In this document: positions 37,885-50,518 of the stretch, one piece after another
How positions within the stretch are numbered: position 1 is the first letter of the stretch
Layout: each line of letters opens with the position of its first letter
From: Delphinus delphis
Lineage: Eukaryota > Chordata > Mammalia > Artiodactyla > Delphinidae
DNA length: 64,000 bases
Direction: 5' to 3'
NCBI RefSeq assembly: GCF_949987515.2
Contig: NW_027192651.1
Location: 744,001 to 808,000 of the forward strand
The notes under the pieces: generated by a model
Databases searched by the model: none
Told to the model about the DNA's origin: nothing
What the model saw: only the letters and a program-made list of their open reading frames with translations
Made by a program: the position numbers and the translations under genes

Positions 37885-39464
37885 CATTCCACGGGTTTCA
37901 ACTACCCAGGTTTAAGGTATTCTTCCTTCAGCTAAAACATGCATGTGGAACCTAGAGTATGATCAACCATGTGATCGGGAGACGTGTTCAAATATGTCTC
38001 AGTTTTCGTACCCTGGTACTCGGGTGCAACAATCCAGACGCTTTACTAACACTCTCCCCACTTGGAGAGTCAGTCCCTTTAACCTCCTGTTTGGCCCAGT
38101 TTGCAATTTCTGCGGAAGATGAACAGGAATAGCGAGAACCAATGAGAGGCTAGCTGGAGGTGTCTGGACGGGCAAATTTAACTCTCATTTCCCACCTGGA
38201 AGAGGAATTAACCAAAGGCTCAGCGTGCCGTGCCGGAACCAGATTAGGGCCTGAAGCCATCCTGCGGTGTTGCGGCCAGCTCAAAAGAAAGCGAGTTGAA
38301 GAAAGGAGCTCAGGGGCACTGTAATTCACAAACCTGCAGAGTTATAAATGACAGCTATTGTCCAAAAATATACTGAAGTAAGGCTGCCAAGAGGACTTGA
38401 AAGCGGGGCAGAATTGCAGGAAACCGATTTCAGGAGGTAGACTGCAATTGCATTGAAAGCATAGGAAAAGAGGCAGAACGTCCACAATGATGCACTTGGC
38501 CAAAAAGGGCGTATGCGTTTTTTCCTGAATATATTCAGGAAAAAACGCATACGCCCTTTTTGGCCAACCAAGCAAGCTTGCAAAGGAAATCTGCACTACA
38601 ATGAAGTCTCACTTCCCCCCGGTCAAAAGGGCCATCTGAAAAAAGTGTAAAATCCAGAAAGGCAGGACAGGCCATGGAGAACTGGGAGCCTTGTTATGCT
38701 GATGGGCGGGATGTAAATTGCCAACAGACACTCAGGAGAAGTGTATGGTGTTTCCTGAAACATCTAAAAAACAAAGCAACAGAGCCTAGGGCACTTCCAC
38801 TTATGGTCCTATAGCTTAGGGAAATTAAAATCAAAAAGACACAGCCACCCCAAAGTTTGGGACGCCTCCGTTTACAAGAACCTCGTTTACCGTACAAGTT
38901 CAATACCACAGAAATTGAAAAATGGATAAAGAACTTGTGGTACTAACGTACAATGCAGTATCACTCAGCAATGAAATCTATGTCATCAGGCCCGTAGAAG
39001 CATAATGAGTGGATTCAGGTACGATGATTCTAACTGAAATAAGTCACACAGAAAAAGAAACATCATAAGATATCAGAAATACACGGAATGTAAACTTGGC
39101 TACACAGGAACTGCATTCCAAAACAGAACAGGGTCTCAAATTTAGAAAACCAACTTATGCTTGCTTCAGGGGAAAGGTGAGTTGGGGTGCTGCATAAAAC
39201 CAGAGATTGAAATGAGCACAGATAAAGTTCCTTAAGCCAAATATGGAATAGACAAGAGCTACTCCTTGCTCAACGAAATGGACTCAAAACCCCATATTAA
39301 ACGCCTAAGAATGTACCTGACTAGTAAGTATCTTAAAACCTATGGATTGCTATGTCTCCAAAAGAGAATCAAGCGTGTGTACAGGGGCATAAACGCAGCA
39401 GTGATAGGATTGGAGAGCTTCGGTGAGCAAATGAAGACCCTTTGAAGTCATATTGCATGGTACC
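37885..39464 (+). repeat. Monomer 25, hybrid E/A
   Basis: Same E-to-A2 switch as monomer 23 (here between about 38,870 and 38,906), so it was copied with the dimer. Palindrome 38496-38567. Confidence 0.92.
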
Positions 39465-41042
39465 CATTACACGGGTCTCAACTCTCCAGGTTTAAGGTAT
39501 TCTTCCTTCAGCTAAAACATGCATGTGGAACACAGAGTATGATCAACCATGTGAACGGGAGACGTGTTCAAATATTTCTCAGTTTTCCTCCCCTGGTACT
39601 CGGGTGCAACATTCCAGACGCTTTACTAACACTCTCCCGACTTGGAGAGTGAGTCCGTTTAACCTCCTGTTTGGCCCAGTTTGCAATTTCTGCGGAAGAT
39701 GAACAGGAATAGCGAGAACCAATGAGAGGCTAGCTGGAGGTGTCTGGACGGGCAAATTTAACTCTCATTTCCCACCGGGAAGCGGAATTAACCAAAGGCT
39801 GAGCATGCCGGGCCGGAACCAGATTAGGGCCTGAAGCCATCCTGCGGTGTTGCGGCCAGGTCACAAGAAAGCGAGTTGAAGAAAGGAGCTCAGGGGCACT
39901 GTAATTCACAAACCTGCAGAGTTATAAATGACAGCTATCGTCCAAAAATAGACTGAAGTAAGGCTGCCAAGAGGACTTGAATGCGGGTCAGAATTGCAGG
40001 AAAGCGATTTCAGGAGGTAGACTGGAATTGCATTGAAAGCATAGGAAAAGAGGCAGAACGTCCACAATGATGCACTTGGCCAAAAAGGGCGTATGCGTTT
40101 TTTCCTGAATATATTCAGGAAAAAACGCATACGCCCTTTTTGGCCAACCAAGCAAGCTTGCAAAGGAAATCTGCACTACAATGAAGTCTCACTTCCCCCC
40201 GGTCAAAAGGGCCATCTGAAGAAAGTGTAAAATGCAGAAAGGCAACAGGCCATTGAGAACTGGGAGCCTTGTTATGCTGATGGGCGGGATGTAAATTGCC
40301 AACAGACACTTGGGAGAAGTGTATGGTGTTTCCTGAAACATCTAAAAAACAAAGCAACAGAGCCTAGGGCACTTCCACTTATGGTCCTATAGCTTAGGGA
40401 AATTAAAATCCAAAAGACACAGTCACCCCAAAGTTTGGAACAGCTCTGTTTACAAGAACCTCGTTTACAGTACAAGTTCAACATCGCAGAAAGTGAAAAA
40501 TGGATAAAGAAGTTGTGGTATTCACTTACAAAGCAATATCACTCAGCAATGAAATCTATGTCATCAGGCCCTTAGCAGCACAATGAGTGGATTCAGGTAT
40601 GATGATTCTAACTGAAATAAGTCACACAGAAAAAGAAACATCATAAGATATCAGTAATACACGGAATGGAAACTTGGCTACACAGGAACTGAATTACAGA
40701 ACAGAACAGGGTCTCAAATTTAGAAAACCATCTTATGCTTGCTTAAGGGGAAAGGTGAGTTTGGGTGCTGCATAAAACCAGAGATTGAAATGAGCACAGA
40801 TAAAGTTCCTTAAGCCAAATATGGAATAGACAAGAGCTACTCCTTGCTCAACGAAATGGACTCAACACCGCATATTAAACGCCTAAGAATGTACCTGACT
40901 AGTAAGTATCTTAAAACCTATGGATTGCTATGTCTCCGAAAGAGAATCAAGCATGTGTACAGGGGCATAAACGCAGCAGTGATAGGATTGGAGAGGTTCG
41001 GTGAGCAAATGAAGACCCTTTGAAGTCATATTGCATGGTACC
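39465..41042 (+). repeat. Monomer 26, class D
   Basis: Third D of the dimer tract. Also the 25,261-bp partner of monomer 10. Palindrome 40076-40147. Confidence 0.94.
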
Positions 41043-42622
41043 CATTCCACGGGTTTCAACTACCCAGGTTTAAGGTATTCTTCCTTCAGCTAAAACATGC
41101 ATGTGGAACCTAGAGTATGATCAACCATGTGATCGGGAGACGTGTTCAAATATGTCTCAGTTTTCGTACCCTGGTACTCGGGTGCAACAATCCAGACGCT
41201 TTACTAACACTCTCCCCACTTGGAGAGTCAGTCCCTTTAACCTCCTGTTTGGCCCAGTTTGCAATTTCTGCGGAAGATGAACAGGAATAGCGAGAACCAA
41301 TGAGAGGCTAGCTGGAGGTGTCTGGACGGGCAAATTTAACTCTCATTTCCCACCTGGAAGAGGAATTAACCAAAGGCTCAGCGTGCCGTGCCGGAACCAG
41401 ATTAGGGCCTGAAGCCATCCTGCGGTGTTGCGGCCAGCTCAAAAGAAAGCGAGTTGAAGAAAGGAGCTCAGGGGCACTGTAATTCACAAACCTGCAGAGT
41501 TATAAATGACAGCTATTGTCCAAAAATATACTGAAGTAAGGCTGCCAAGAGGACTTGAAAGCGGGGCAGAATTGCAGGAAACCGATTTCAGGAGGTAGAC
41601 TGCAATTGCATTGAAAGCATAGGAAAAGAGGCAGAACGTCCACAATGATGCACTTGGCCAAAAAGGGCGTATGCGTTTTTTCCTGAATATATTCAGGAAA
41701 AAACGCATACGCCCTTTTTGGCCAACCAAGCAAGCTTGCAAAGGAAATCTGCACTACAATGAAGTCTCACTTCCCCCCGGTCAAAAGGGCCATCTGAAAA
41801 AAGTGTAAAATCCAGAAAGGCAGGACAGGCCATGGAGAACTGGGAGCCTTGTTATGCTGATGGGCGGGATGTAAATTGCCAACAGACACTCAGGAGAAGT
41901 GTATGGTGTTTCCTGAAACATCTAAAAAACAAAGCAACAGAGCCTAGGGCACTTCCACTTATGGTCCTATAGCTTAGGGAAATTAAAATCAAAAAGACAC
42001 AGCCACCCCAAAGTTTGGGACGCCTCCGTTTACAAGAACCTCGTTTACCGTACAAGTTCAATATCACAGAAAGTGAAAAATGGATAAAGAACTTGTGGTA
42101 CTTACGTACAATGCAGTATCACTCAGCAATGAAATCTATGTCATCAGGCCCGTAGCAGTATAATGAGTGGATTCAGGTACGATGATTCTAACTGAAATAA
42201 GTCACACAGAAAAAGAAACATCATAAGATATCACTAATACATGGAATGTAAACTTGGCTACACAGGAACTGCATTCCAAAACAGAACAGGGTCTCAAATT
42301 TAGAAAACCAACTTATGCTTGCTTAAGGGGAAAGGTGAGTTGGGGTGCTGCATAAAACCAGAGATTGAAATGAGCACAGATAAAGTTTCTTAAGCCAAAT
42401 ATGGAATGGACAAGAGCTACTCCTTGCTCAACGAAATGGACTCAAAACCCCATATTAAACGCCTAAGAATGTACCTGACTAGTAAGTATCTTAAAACCTA
42501 TGGATTGCTATGTCTCCAAAAGAGAATCAAGCGTGTGTACAGGGACATAAACGCAGCAGTGATAGGATTGGAGAGGTTCGGTGAGCAAATGAAGACCCTT
42601 TGAAGTCATATTGCATGGTACC
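41043..42622 (+). repeat. Monomer 27, class E (complete)
   Basis: Complete E, as in monomer 11, but with ccagctcaaaag in place of ccagctgaaaag. It ends the dimer tract and leads into F. Palindrome 41654-41725. Confidence 0.94.
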
Positions 42623-44202
42623 CATTACACGGGTCTTAACTCTCCAGGTTTAAGGTATTCTTCCTTCAGCTAAAACATGCATGTGGAACCTAGAGTATGA
42701 TCAACCATGTGAACGGGAGACGTGTTCAAATATGTCTCAGTTTTCGTACCCTGGTACTCGGGTGCAACATTCCAGACACTTTACTAACACTCTCCCGACT
42801 TGGAGAGTCAGCGCCTTTAACCTCCTGTTTGGCCCAGTTTGCAATTTCTGCGGAAGATGAACAGGAATAGCGAGAACCAATGAGAGACTAGCTGGAGGTG
42901 TCTGGACGGGCAAATTTAACTCTCATTTCCCACCAGGAAGAGGAAATAACCAAAGGCTCAGCGTGCCGTGAAGGAACCAGATTACAGCCTGAAGCCATCC
43001 TGCGGTGTTGCGGCCAGCTCAAAAGAAAGCGAGTTGAAGAAAGGAGCTCAGGGGCACTGTAATTCACAAACCTGCAGAGTTATAAATGACAGCTATCGTC
43101 CAAAAATAGACTGAAGTAAGGCTGCCAAGAGGACTTGAAAGCGGGGCAGAATTGCAGGAAACCGATTTCAGGAGGTAGACTGGAATTGCATTGAAAGCAT
43201 AGGAAAAGAGGCAGAACGTCCACAATGATGCACTTGGCCAAAAAGGGCGTATGCGTTTTTTCCTGAATATATTCAGGAAAAAACGCATACGCCCTTTTTG
43301 GCCAACCAAGCAAGCTTGCAAAGGAAATCTGCACTACAATGAAGTCTCACTTCCCCCCGGTCAAAAGGGCCATCTGAAAAAAGTGTAAAATCCAGAAAGG
43401 CAGGACAGGCCATGGAGAACTGGGAGCCTTCTTATGCTGATGGGCGGGATGTAAATTGCCAACAACCACTCGGGAGAAGTGTATGGTGTTTCCTGAAACA
43501 TCTAAAAAACAAAGCAACAGAACCTAGGGCACTTCCACTTATGGTCCTATAGCTTAGGGAAATTAAAATCAAAAAGACACAGCCACCCCAAAGTTTGGAA
43601 CGGCTCTGTTTACAAGAACCTCGTTTACAGTACAAGTTCAACATCGCAGAAAGTGAAAAATGGATAAAGAAGTTGTGGTATTTAGTTACAAAGCAATATC
43701 ACTCAGCAATGAAATCTGTGTCATCAGGCCCTTAGCAGCACAATGAGTGGATTCAGGTATGATGATTCTAACTGAAATAAGTCACACAGAAAAAGAAACA
43801 TCATAAGATATCAGTAATACACGGAATGGAAACTTGGCTACACAGGAACTGAATTACAGAACAGAACAGGGTCTCAAATTTAGAAAACCAACTTATGCTT
43901 GCTTAAGGGTAAAGGTGAGTTGGGGTGCTGCATAAAACCAGAGATTGAAATGAGCACAGATAAAGTTCCTTAAGCCAAATATGGAATAGACAAGAGCTAC
44001 TCCTTGCTCAATGAAATGGACTCAACACCCCATATTAAACGCCTAAGAATGTACCTGACTAGTAAGTATCTTAAAACCTATGGATTGCTATGTCTCCGAA
44101 AGAGAATCAAGCATGTGTACAGGGGCATAAACGCAGCAGTGATAGGATTGGAGAGGTTCGGTGAGCAAATGAAGACCCTTTGAAGTCATATTGCATGGTA
44201 CC
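42623..44202 (+). repeat. Monomer 28, class F
   Basis: Partner of monomer 12. I saw two differences: ccagacact (42,778) and gcggggcag (near 43,143), where monomer 12 has ccagacgct and gcggagcag. Palindrome 43234-43305. Confidence 0.94.
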
Positions 44203-45782
44203 CATTCCACGGGTTTCAACTACCCAGGTTTAAGGTATTCTTCCTTCAGCTAAAACATGCATGTGGAACCTAGAGTATGATCAACCATGTGATCGGGAGA
44301 CGTGTTCAAATATGTCTCAGTTTTCCTCCCCTGGTACTCGGGTGCAACATTACAGACGCTTTACTAACACTCTCCCGACTTGGAGAGTCAGTCCCTTTAA
44401 CCTCCTGTTTGGCCCAGTTTGCAATTTCTGCGGAAGATGAAAAGGAATAGCGAGAACCAATGAGAGGCTAGCTGGAGGTGTCTGGACGGGCAAATTTAAC
44501 TCTCATTTCCCACCAGGAAGAGGAATTAACCAAAGGCTCAGCATGTCGGGCCGGAACCAGATTAGGGCCTGAAGCCATCCTGCGGTGTTGCGGCCAGCTC
44601 AAAAGAAAGCGAGTTGAAGAAAGGAGCTCAGGGGCACTGTAATTCACAAACCTGCAGAGTTATAAATGACAGCTATCGTCCAAAAATAGACTGAAGTAAG
44701 GCTGCCAAGAGGACTTGAAAGCGGGGCAGAATTGCAGGAAACCGATTTCAGGAGGTAGACTGGAATTGCATTGAAAGCATAGGAAAAGAGGCAGAACGTC
44801 CACAATGATGCACTTGGCCAAAAAGGGCGTATGCGTTTTTTCCTGAATATATTCAGAAAAAAACGCATACGCCCTTTTTGGCCAACCAAGCAAGCTTGCA
44901 AAGGAAATCTGCACTACAATGAAGTCTCACTTCCCCCCGGTCAAAAGGGCCATCTGAAAAAAGTGTAAAATCCAGAAAGGCAGGACAGGCCATGGAGAAC
45001 TGGGAGCCTTGTTATGCTGATGGGCGGGACGTAAATTGCCAACAACCACTCGGGAGAAGTTTATGATGTTTCCTGAAACATCTAAAAAACAAAGCAACAG
45101 AACCTAGGGCACTTCCACTTATGGTCCTATAGCTTAGGGAAATTAAAATCAAAAAGACACAGCCACCCCAAAGTTTGGAACGGCTCTGTTTACAAGAACC
45201 TCGTTTACAGTACAAGTTCAACATCGCAGAAAGTGAAAAATGGATAAAGAACTTGTGGTATTTACTTACAAAGCAATATCACTCAGCAATGAAATCTGTG
45301 TCATCAGGCCCTTAGCAGCACAATGAGTGGATTCAGGTATGATGATTCTAACTGAAATAAGTCACACAGAAAAAGAAACATCATAAGATATCAGTAATAC
45401 ACGGAATGTAAACTTGGCTACACAGGAACTGAATTACAGAACAGAACAGGGTCTCAAATTTAGAAAACCAACTTATGCTTGCTTAAGGGGAAAGGTGAGT
45501 TGGGGTGCTGCATAAAACAAGAGATTGAAATGAGCACAGGTAAAGTTCCTTAAGTCAAATATGGAATAGACAAGAGCTACTCCTTGCTCAACGAAATGGA
45601 CTCAACACCACATATTAAACGCCTAAGAATGTACCTGACTAGTAAGTATCTTAAAACCTATGGATTGCTATGTCTCCGAAAGAGAATCAAGCATGTGTAC
45701 AGGGGCATAAACGCAGCAGTGATAGGATTGGAGAGGTTCGGTGAGCAAATGAAGACCCTTTGAAGTCATATTGCATGGTACC
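44203..45782 (+). repeat. Monomer 29, class G
   Basis: Partner of monomer 13, including its palindrome mismatch (44814-44885). Confidence 0.94.
44814..44885. repeat. 72-bp palindrome with one mismatch (class G duplicate)
   Basis: Carries the same near-centre G-to-A change (44857) as the copy exactly 25,261 bp upstream. Confidence 0.93.
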
Positions 45783-47361
45783 CATTCCACGGGTTTCAAC
45801 TACCAAGGTTTTAGGTATTCTTCCTTCAGCTAAAACATGCATGTGGAACCCAGAGTATGATCAACCATGTGATCGGGAGACGTGTTCAAATATGTCTCAG
45901 TTTTCGTACCCTGGTACTCGGGTGCAACATTCCAGACGCTTTACTAACCCTCTCCCGACTTGGAGAGTCAGCGCCTTTAACCTCCTGTTTGGCCCAGTTT
46001 GCAATTTCTGCGGAAGATGAACAGGAATAGCGAGAACCAATGAGAGACTAGCTGGAGGTGTCTGGACGGGCAAATTTAACTCTCATTTCCCACCAGGAAG
46101 AGGAAATAACCAAAGGCTCAGCGTGCCGTGCCGGAACCAGATTAGGGCCTGAAGCCATCCTGCGGTGTTGCGGCCAGCTCAAAAGAAAGCGAGTTGAAGA
46201 AAGGAGCTCAGGGGCACTGTAATTCACAAACCTGCAGAGTTATAAATGACAGCTATCGTCCAATAATAGACTGAAGTAAGGCTGCCAAGAGGACTTGAAA
46301 GCGGGGCAGAATTGCAGGAAACCGATTTCAGGAGGTAGACTGGAATTGCATTGAAAGAATAGGAAAAGAGGCAGAACGTCCACAATGATGCACTTGGCCA
46401 AAAAGGGCGTATGCGTTTTTTCCTGAATATATTCAGGAAAAAACGCATACGCCCTTTTTGGCCAACCCAGCAAGCTTGCAAAGGAAATCTGCACTACAAT
46501 GAAGTCTCACTTCCCCCCGGTCAAAAGGGCCATCTGAAAAAAGTGTAAAATCCAGAAAGGCAGGACAGGCCATGGAGGACTGGGAGCCTTGTTATGCTGA
46601 TGGGCGGGATGTAAATTGCCAACAACCACTCGGGAGAAGTGTATGGTGTTTCCTGAAACATCTAAAAAACAAAGCAACAGAACCTAGGGCACTTCCACTT
46701 ATGGTCCTATAGCTTTGGGAAATTAAAATCAAAAAGACACAGCCACCCCAAAGTTTGGAATGTCTCTGTTTACAAGAACCTCGTTTACAGTACAAGTTCA
46801 ACATCGCAGAAAGTGAAAAATGGATAAAGAACTTGTGGTATTTACTTACAAAGCAATATCACTCAGCAATGAAATCTGTGTCATCAGGCCCTTAGCAGCA
46901 CAATGAGTGGATTCAGGTATGATGATTCTAACTGAAATAAGTCACACAGAAAAAGAAACATCATAAGATATCAGTAATACACGGAATGGAAACTTGGCTA
47001 CACAGGAACTGAATTACAGAACAGAACAGGGTCTCAAATTTAGAAAACCAACTTATTCTTGCTTAAGGGTAAAGGTGAGTTGGGGTGCTGCATAAAACCA
47101 GAGATTGAAATGAGCACAGATAAAGTTCCTTAAGCCAAATATGGAATAGACAAGAGCTACTCCTTGCTCATCGAAATGGACTCAACACCGCATATTAAAC
47201 GCCTAAGAATGTACCTGACTAGTAAGTATCTTAAAACCTATGGATTGCTATGTCTCCGAAAGAGAATCAAGCATGTGTACAGGGGCATAAACGCAGCAGT
47301 GATAGGATTGGAGAGGTTCGTGAGCAAATGAAGACCCTTTGAAGTCATATTGCATGGTACC
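45783..47361 (+). repeat. Monomer 30, class H
   Basis: Partner of monomer 14 in the 5' part. The 3' half has several private differences (agctttggg, ggaatgtctc, ggggtgctgc, ctcatcgaaat). Palindrome 46394-46465. Confidence 0.93.
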
Positions 47362-48939
47362 CATTCCACGGGTTTCAACTACCCAGGTTTAAGGTATTCT
47401 TCCTTCAGCTAAAACATGCATGTGGACCCCAGAGTATGATCAACCATGTGATCGGGAGACGTGTTTAAATATGTCTCAGTTTTCGTACCCTGGTACTCGG
47501 GTGCAACATTCCAGACGCTTTACTAACACTCTCCCCACTTGGAGAGTCAGTCCCTTTAACCTCCTGTTTGGCCCAGTTTGCAATTTCTGTGGAAGATGAA
47601 CAGGAATAGCGAGAACCAATGAGAGCTAGCTGGAGGTGTCTGGATGGGCAAATTTAACTCTCATTTCCCACCAGGAAGAGGAATTAACCAAAGGCTCAGC
47701 ATGCCGTGCCAGAACCAGATTAGGTCCTGAAGACATCCTGGGGTGTTGCGGCCAGGTCATAAGAAAGCGAGTTGAAGAAAGGAGCTCAGGGGCACTGTAA
47801 TTCACAAACCTGCAGAGTTATAAATGACAGCTATCGTCCAAAAATACACTGAAGTAAGGCTGCCAAGAGGACTTGAAAGCGGGGCAGAATTGCAGGAAAC
47901 CGATTTCAGGAGGTAGACTGGAATTGCATTGAAAGCATAGGAAAAGAGGCAGAACGTCCACAATGATGCACTTGGCCAAAAAGGGCGTATGCGTTTTTTC
48001 CTGAATATATTTCAGGAAAAAACGCATACGCACTTTTTGGCCAACCAAGCAAACTTGCAAAGGAAATCTGCACTACAATGAAGTCTCACTTCTCCCCGGT
48101 CAAAAGGGCCATCTGAAAAAAGTGTAAAATCCAGAAAGGCAACAGGCCATTGAGAACTGGGAGCCTTGTTATGCTGATGGGCGGGATGTAAATTGCCATC
48201 AGACACTTGGGAGAAGTGTATGGTGTTTCCTGAAACATCTAAAAAACAAAGCAACAGAACCTAGGGCACTTCCACTTATGGTCCTATAGCTTAGGGAAAT
48301 TAAAATCAAAAAGACACAGCCACCCCAAAGTTTGGAGCGCCTCCGTTTACAAGAACCTCATTTACCCTACAAGTTCAATATCACAGAAAGTGAAAAATGG
48401 ATAAAGAACTTGTGGTACTTACGTACAATGCAGTATCACTCAGCAATGAAATCTATGTCATCAGGCCCGTAGCAGCATAATGAGTAGATTCAGGTACGAT
48501 GATTCTAACTGAAATAAGTCACACAGAAAAAGAAACATCATAAGATATCACTAATACACGGAATGTAAACTTGTCTACACAGGAACTGCATTCCAAAACA
48601 GAACAGGGTCTCAAATTTAGAAAACCAACTTATGCTTGCTTAAGGGGAAAGGTGAGTTGGGGTGCTGCATAAAACCAGAAATTGAAATGAGCACAGATAA
48701 AGTTCCTTAAGCCAAATATGGAATAGACAAGAGCTACTCCTTGCTCAACGAAATGGACTCAAAACCCCATATTAAACCCCTAAGAATGTACCTGACTAGT
48801 AAGTATCTTAAAACCTATGGATTGCTATGTCTCCAAAAGAGAATCAAGCGTGTGTACAGGGGCATAAACGCAGCAGTGATAGGATTGGAGAGGTTCGGTG
48901 AGCAAATGAAGACCCTTTGAAGTCATATTGCATGGTACC
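47362..48939 (+). repeat. Monomer 31, class A' (A with an E-like 3' part)
   Basis: The 5' part is class A with bulged palindrome 47972-48044. After gagcgcctccg (about 48,345) it becomes E-like (aatatcacagaaag, cactaatac), with private cctcatttaccc and attaaacccc. Private ggaccccag is near 47,428. Likely another exchange product. Confidence 0.88.
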
Positions 48940-50518
48940 CATTCCACGGGTTTCAACTACCCAGGTTTAAGGTATTCTTCCTTCAGCTAAAACATGCATG
49001 TGGAACCTAGAGTATGATCAACCATGTGATCGGGAGACGTGTTCAAATATGTCTCAGTTTTCGTACCCTGGTACTCGGGTGCAACATTCCAGACACTTTA
49101 CTAACACTCTCCCGACTTGGAGAGTCAGTCCCTTTAACCTCTTGTTTGGCCCAGTTTGCAATTTCTGCGGAAGATGAACAGGAATAGCGAGAACCAATGA
49201 GAGGCTAGCTGGAGGTGTCTGGACGGGCAAATTTAACTCTCATTTCCCACCAGGAAGAGGAATTAACCAAAGACTCAGCGTGCCGTGCCGGAACCAGATT
49301 AGGGCCTGAAGCCATCCTGCGGTGTTGCGGCCAGCTCAAAAGAAAGCGAGTTGAAGAAAGGAGCTCAGGGGCACTGTAATTCACAAACCTGCAGAGTTAT
49401 AAATGACAGCTATCGTCCAAAAAAATACTGAAGTAAGGCTGCCAAGAGGACTTGAAAGCGGGGCAGAATTGCAGGAAACCGATTTCAGGAGGTAGACTGG
49501 AATTGCATTGAAAGCATAGGAAAAGAGGCAGAACGTCCACAATGATGCACTTGGCCAAAAAGGGCGTATGCGTTTTTTCCTGAATATATTCAGGAAAAAA
49601 CGCATACGCCCTTTTTGGCCAACCCAGCAAGCTTGCAAAGGAAATCTGCACTACAATGAAGTCTCACTTCCCCCCGGTCAAAAGGGCCATCTGAAAAAAG
49701 TGTAAAATCCAGAAAGGCAGGACAGGCCATGGAGAACTGGGAGCCTTGTTATGCTGATGGGCGGGATGTAAATTGCCAACAACCACTCGGGAGAAGTGTA
49801 TGGTGTTTCCTGAAACATGTAAACAACAAAGCAACAGAACCTAGGGCACTTCCACTTATGGTCCTATAGCTTAGGGAAATTAAAATCAAAAAGACACAGC
49901 CACCCCAAAGTTTGGAACGTCTCTGTTTACAAGAACCTCGTTTACAGTACAAGTTCAACATCGCAGAAAGTGAAAAATGGATAAAGAACTTGTGGTATTT
50001 ACTTACAAAGCAATATCACTCAGCAATGAAATCTGTGTCATCAGGCCCTTAGCAGCACAATGAGTGGATTCAGGTATGATGATTCTAACTGAAATAAGTC
50101 ACACAGAAAAAGAAACATCATAAGATATCAGTAATACACGGAATGGAAACTTGGCTACACAGGAACTGAATTACAGAACAGAACAGGGTCTCAAATTTAG
50201 AAAACCAACTTATTCTTGCTTAAGGGTAAAGGTGAGTTGGGATGCTGCATAAAACCAGAGATTGAAATGAGCACAGATAAAGTTCCTTAAGCCAAATATG
50301 GAATAGACAAGAGCTACTCCTTGCTCAACGAAATGGACTCAACACCGCATATTAAACGCCTAAGAATGTACCTGACTAGTAAGTATCTTAAAACCTATGG
50401 ATTGCTATGTCTCCGAAAGAGAATCAAGCATGTGTACAGGGGCATAAACGCAGCAGTGATAGGATTGGAGAGGTTCGTGAGCAAATGAAGACCCTTTGAA
50501 GTCATATTGCATGGTACC
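48940..50518 (+). repeat. Monomer 32, class I
   Basis: Has ccaacccagc as in H, a private ccaaaaaaatactg and caaagactcagc. The 3' half is pure C (aacatgtaaacaac, ttcgtgagc). Palindrome 49551-49622. 1,579 bp. Confidence 0.9.

Larger units (their letters stand above)
33149..42622 (+). repeat. Higher-order repeat: D-E dimer tract (3,158 bp period)
   Basis: Monomers 22-27 read D, E/A, D, E/A, D, E, with D starts at 33149, 36307 and 39465. The two inner E copies are the same E/A chimera and the last is a complete E. That is the pattern expected if the chimera arose by exchange between E and an A lying just before a D, and was then amplified. Confidence 0.92.
38880..47361 (+). repeat. Segmental duplication, copy 2 (3' part of A, then D-E-F-G-H)
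   Basis: Second copy of the 13,620-22,100 block. The upstream edge falls inside an E/A chimera. The downstream edge precedes an A' monomer that differs from monomer 15. Confidence 0.88.
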
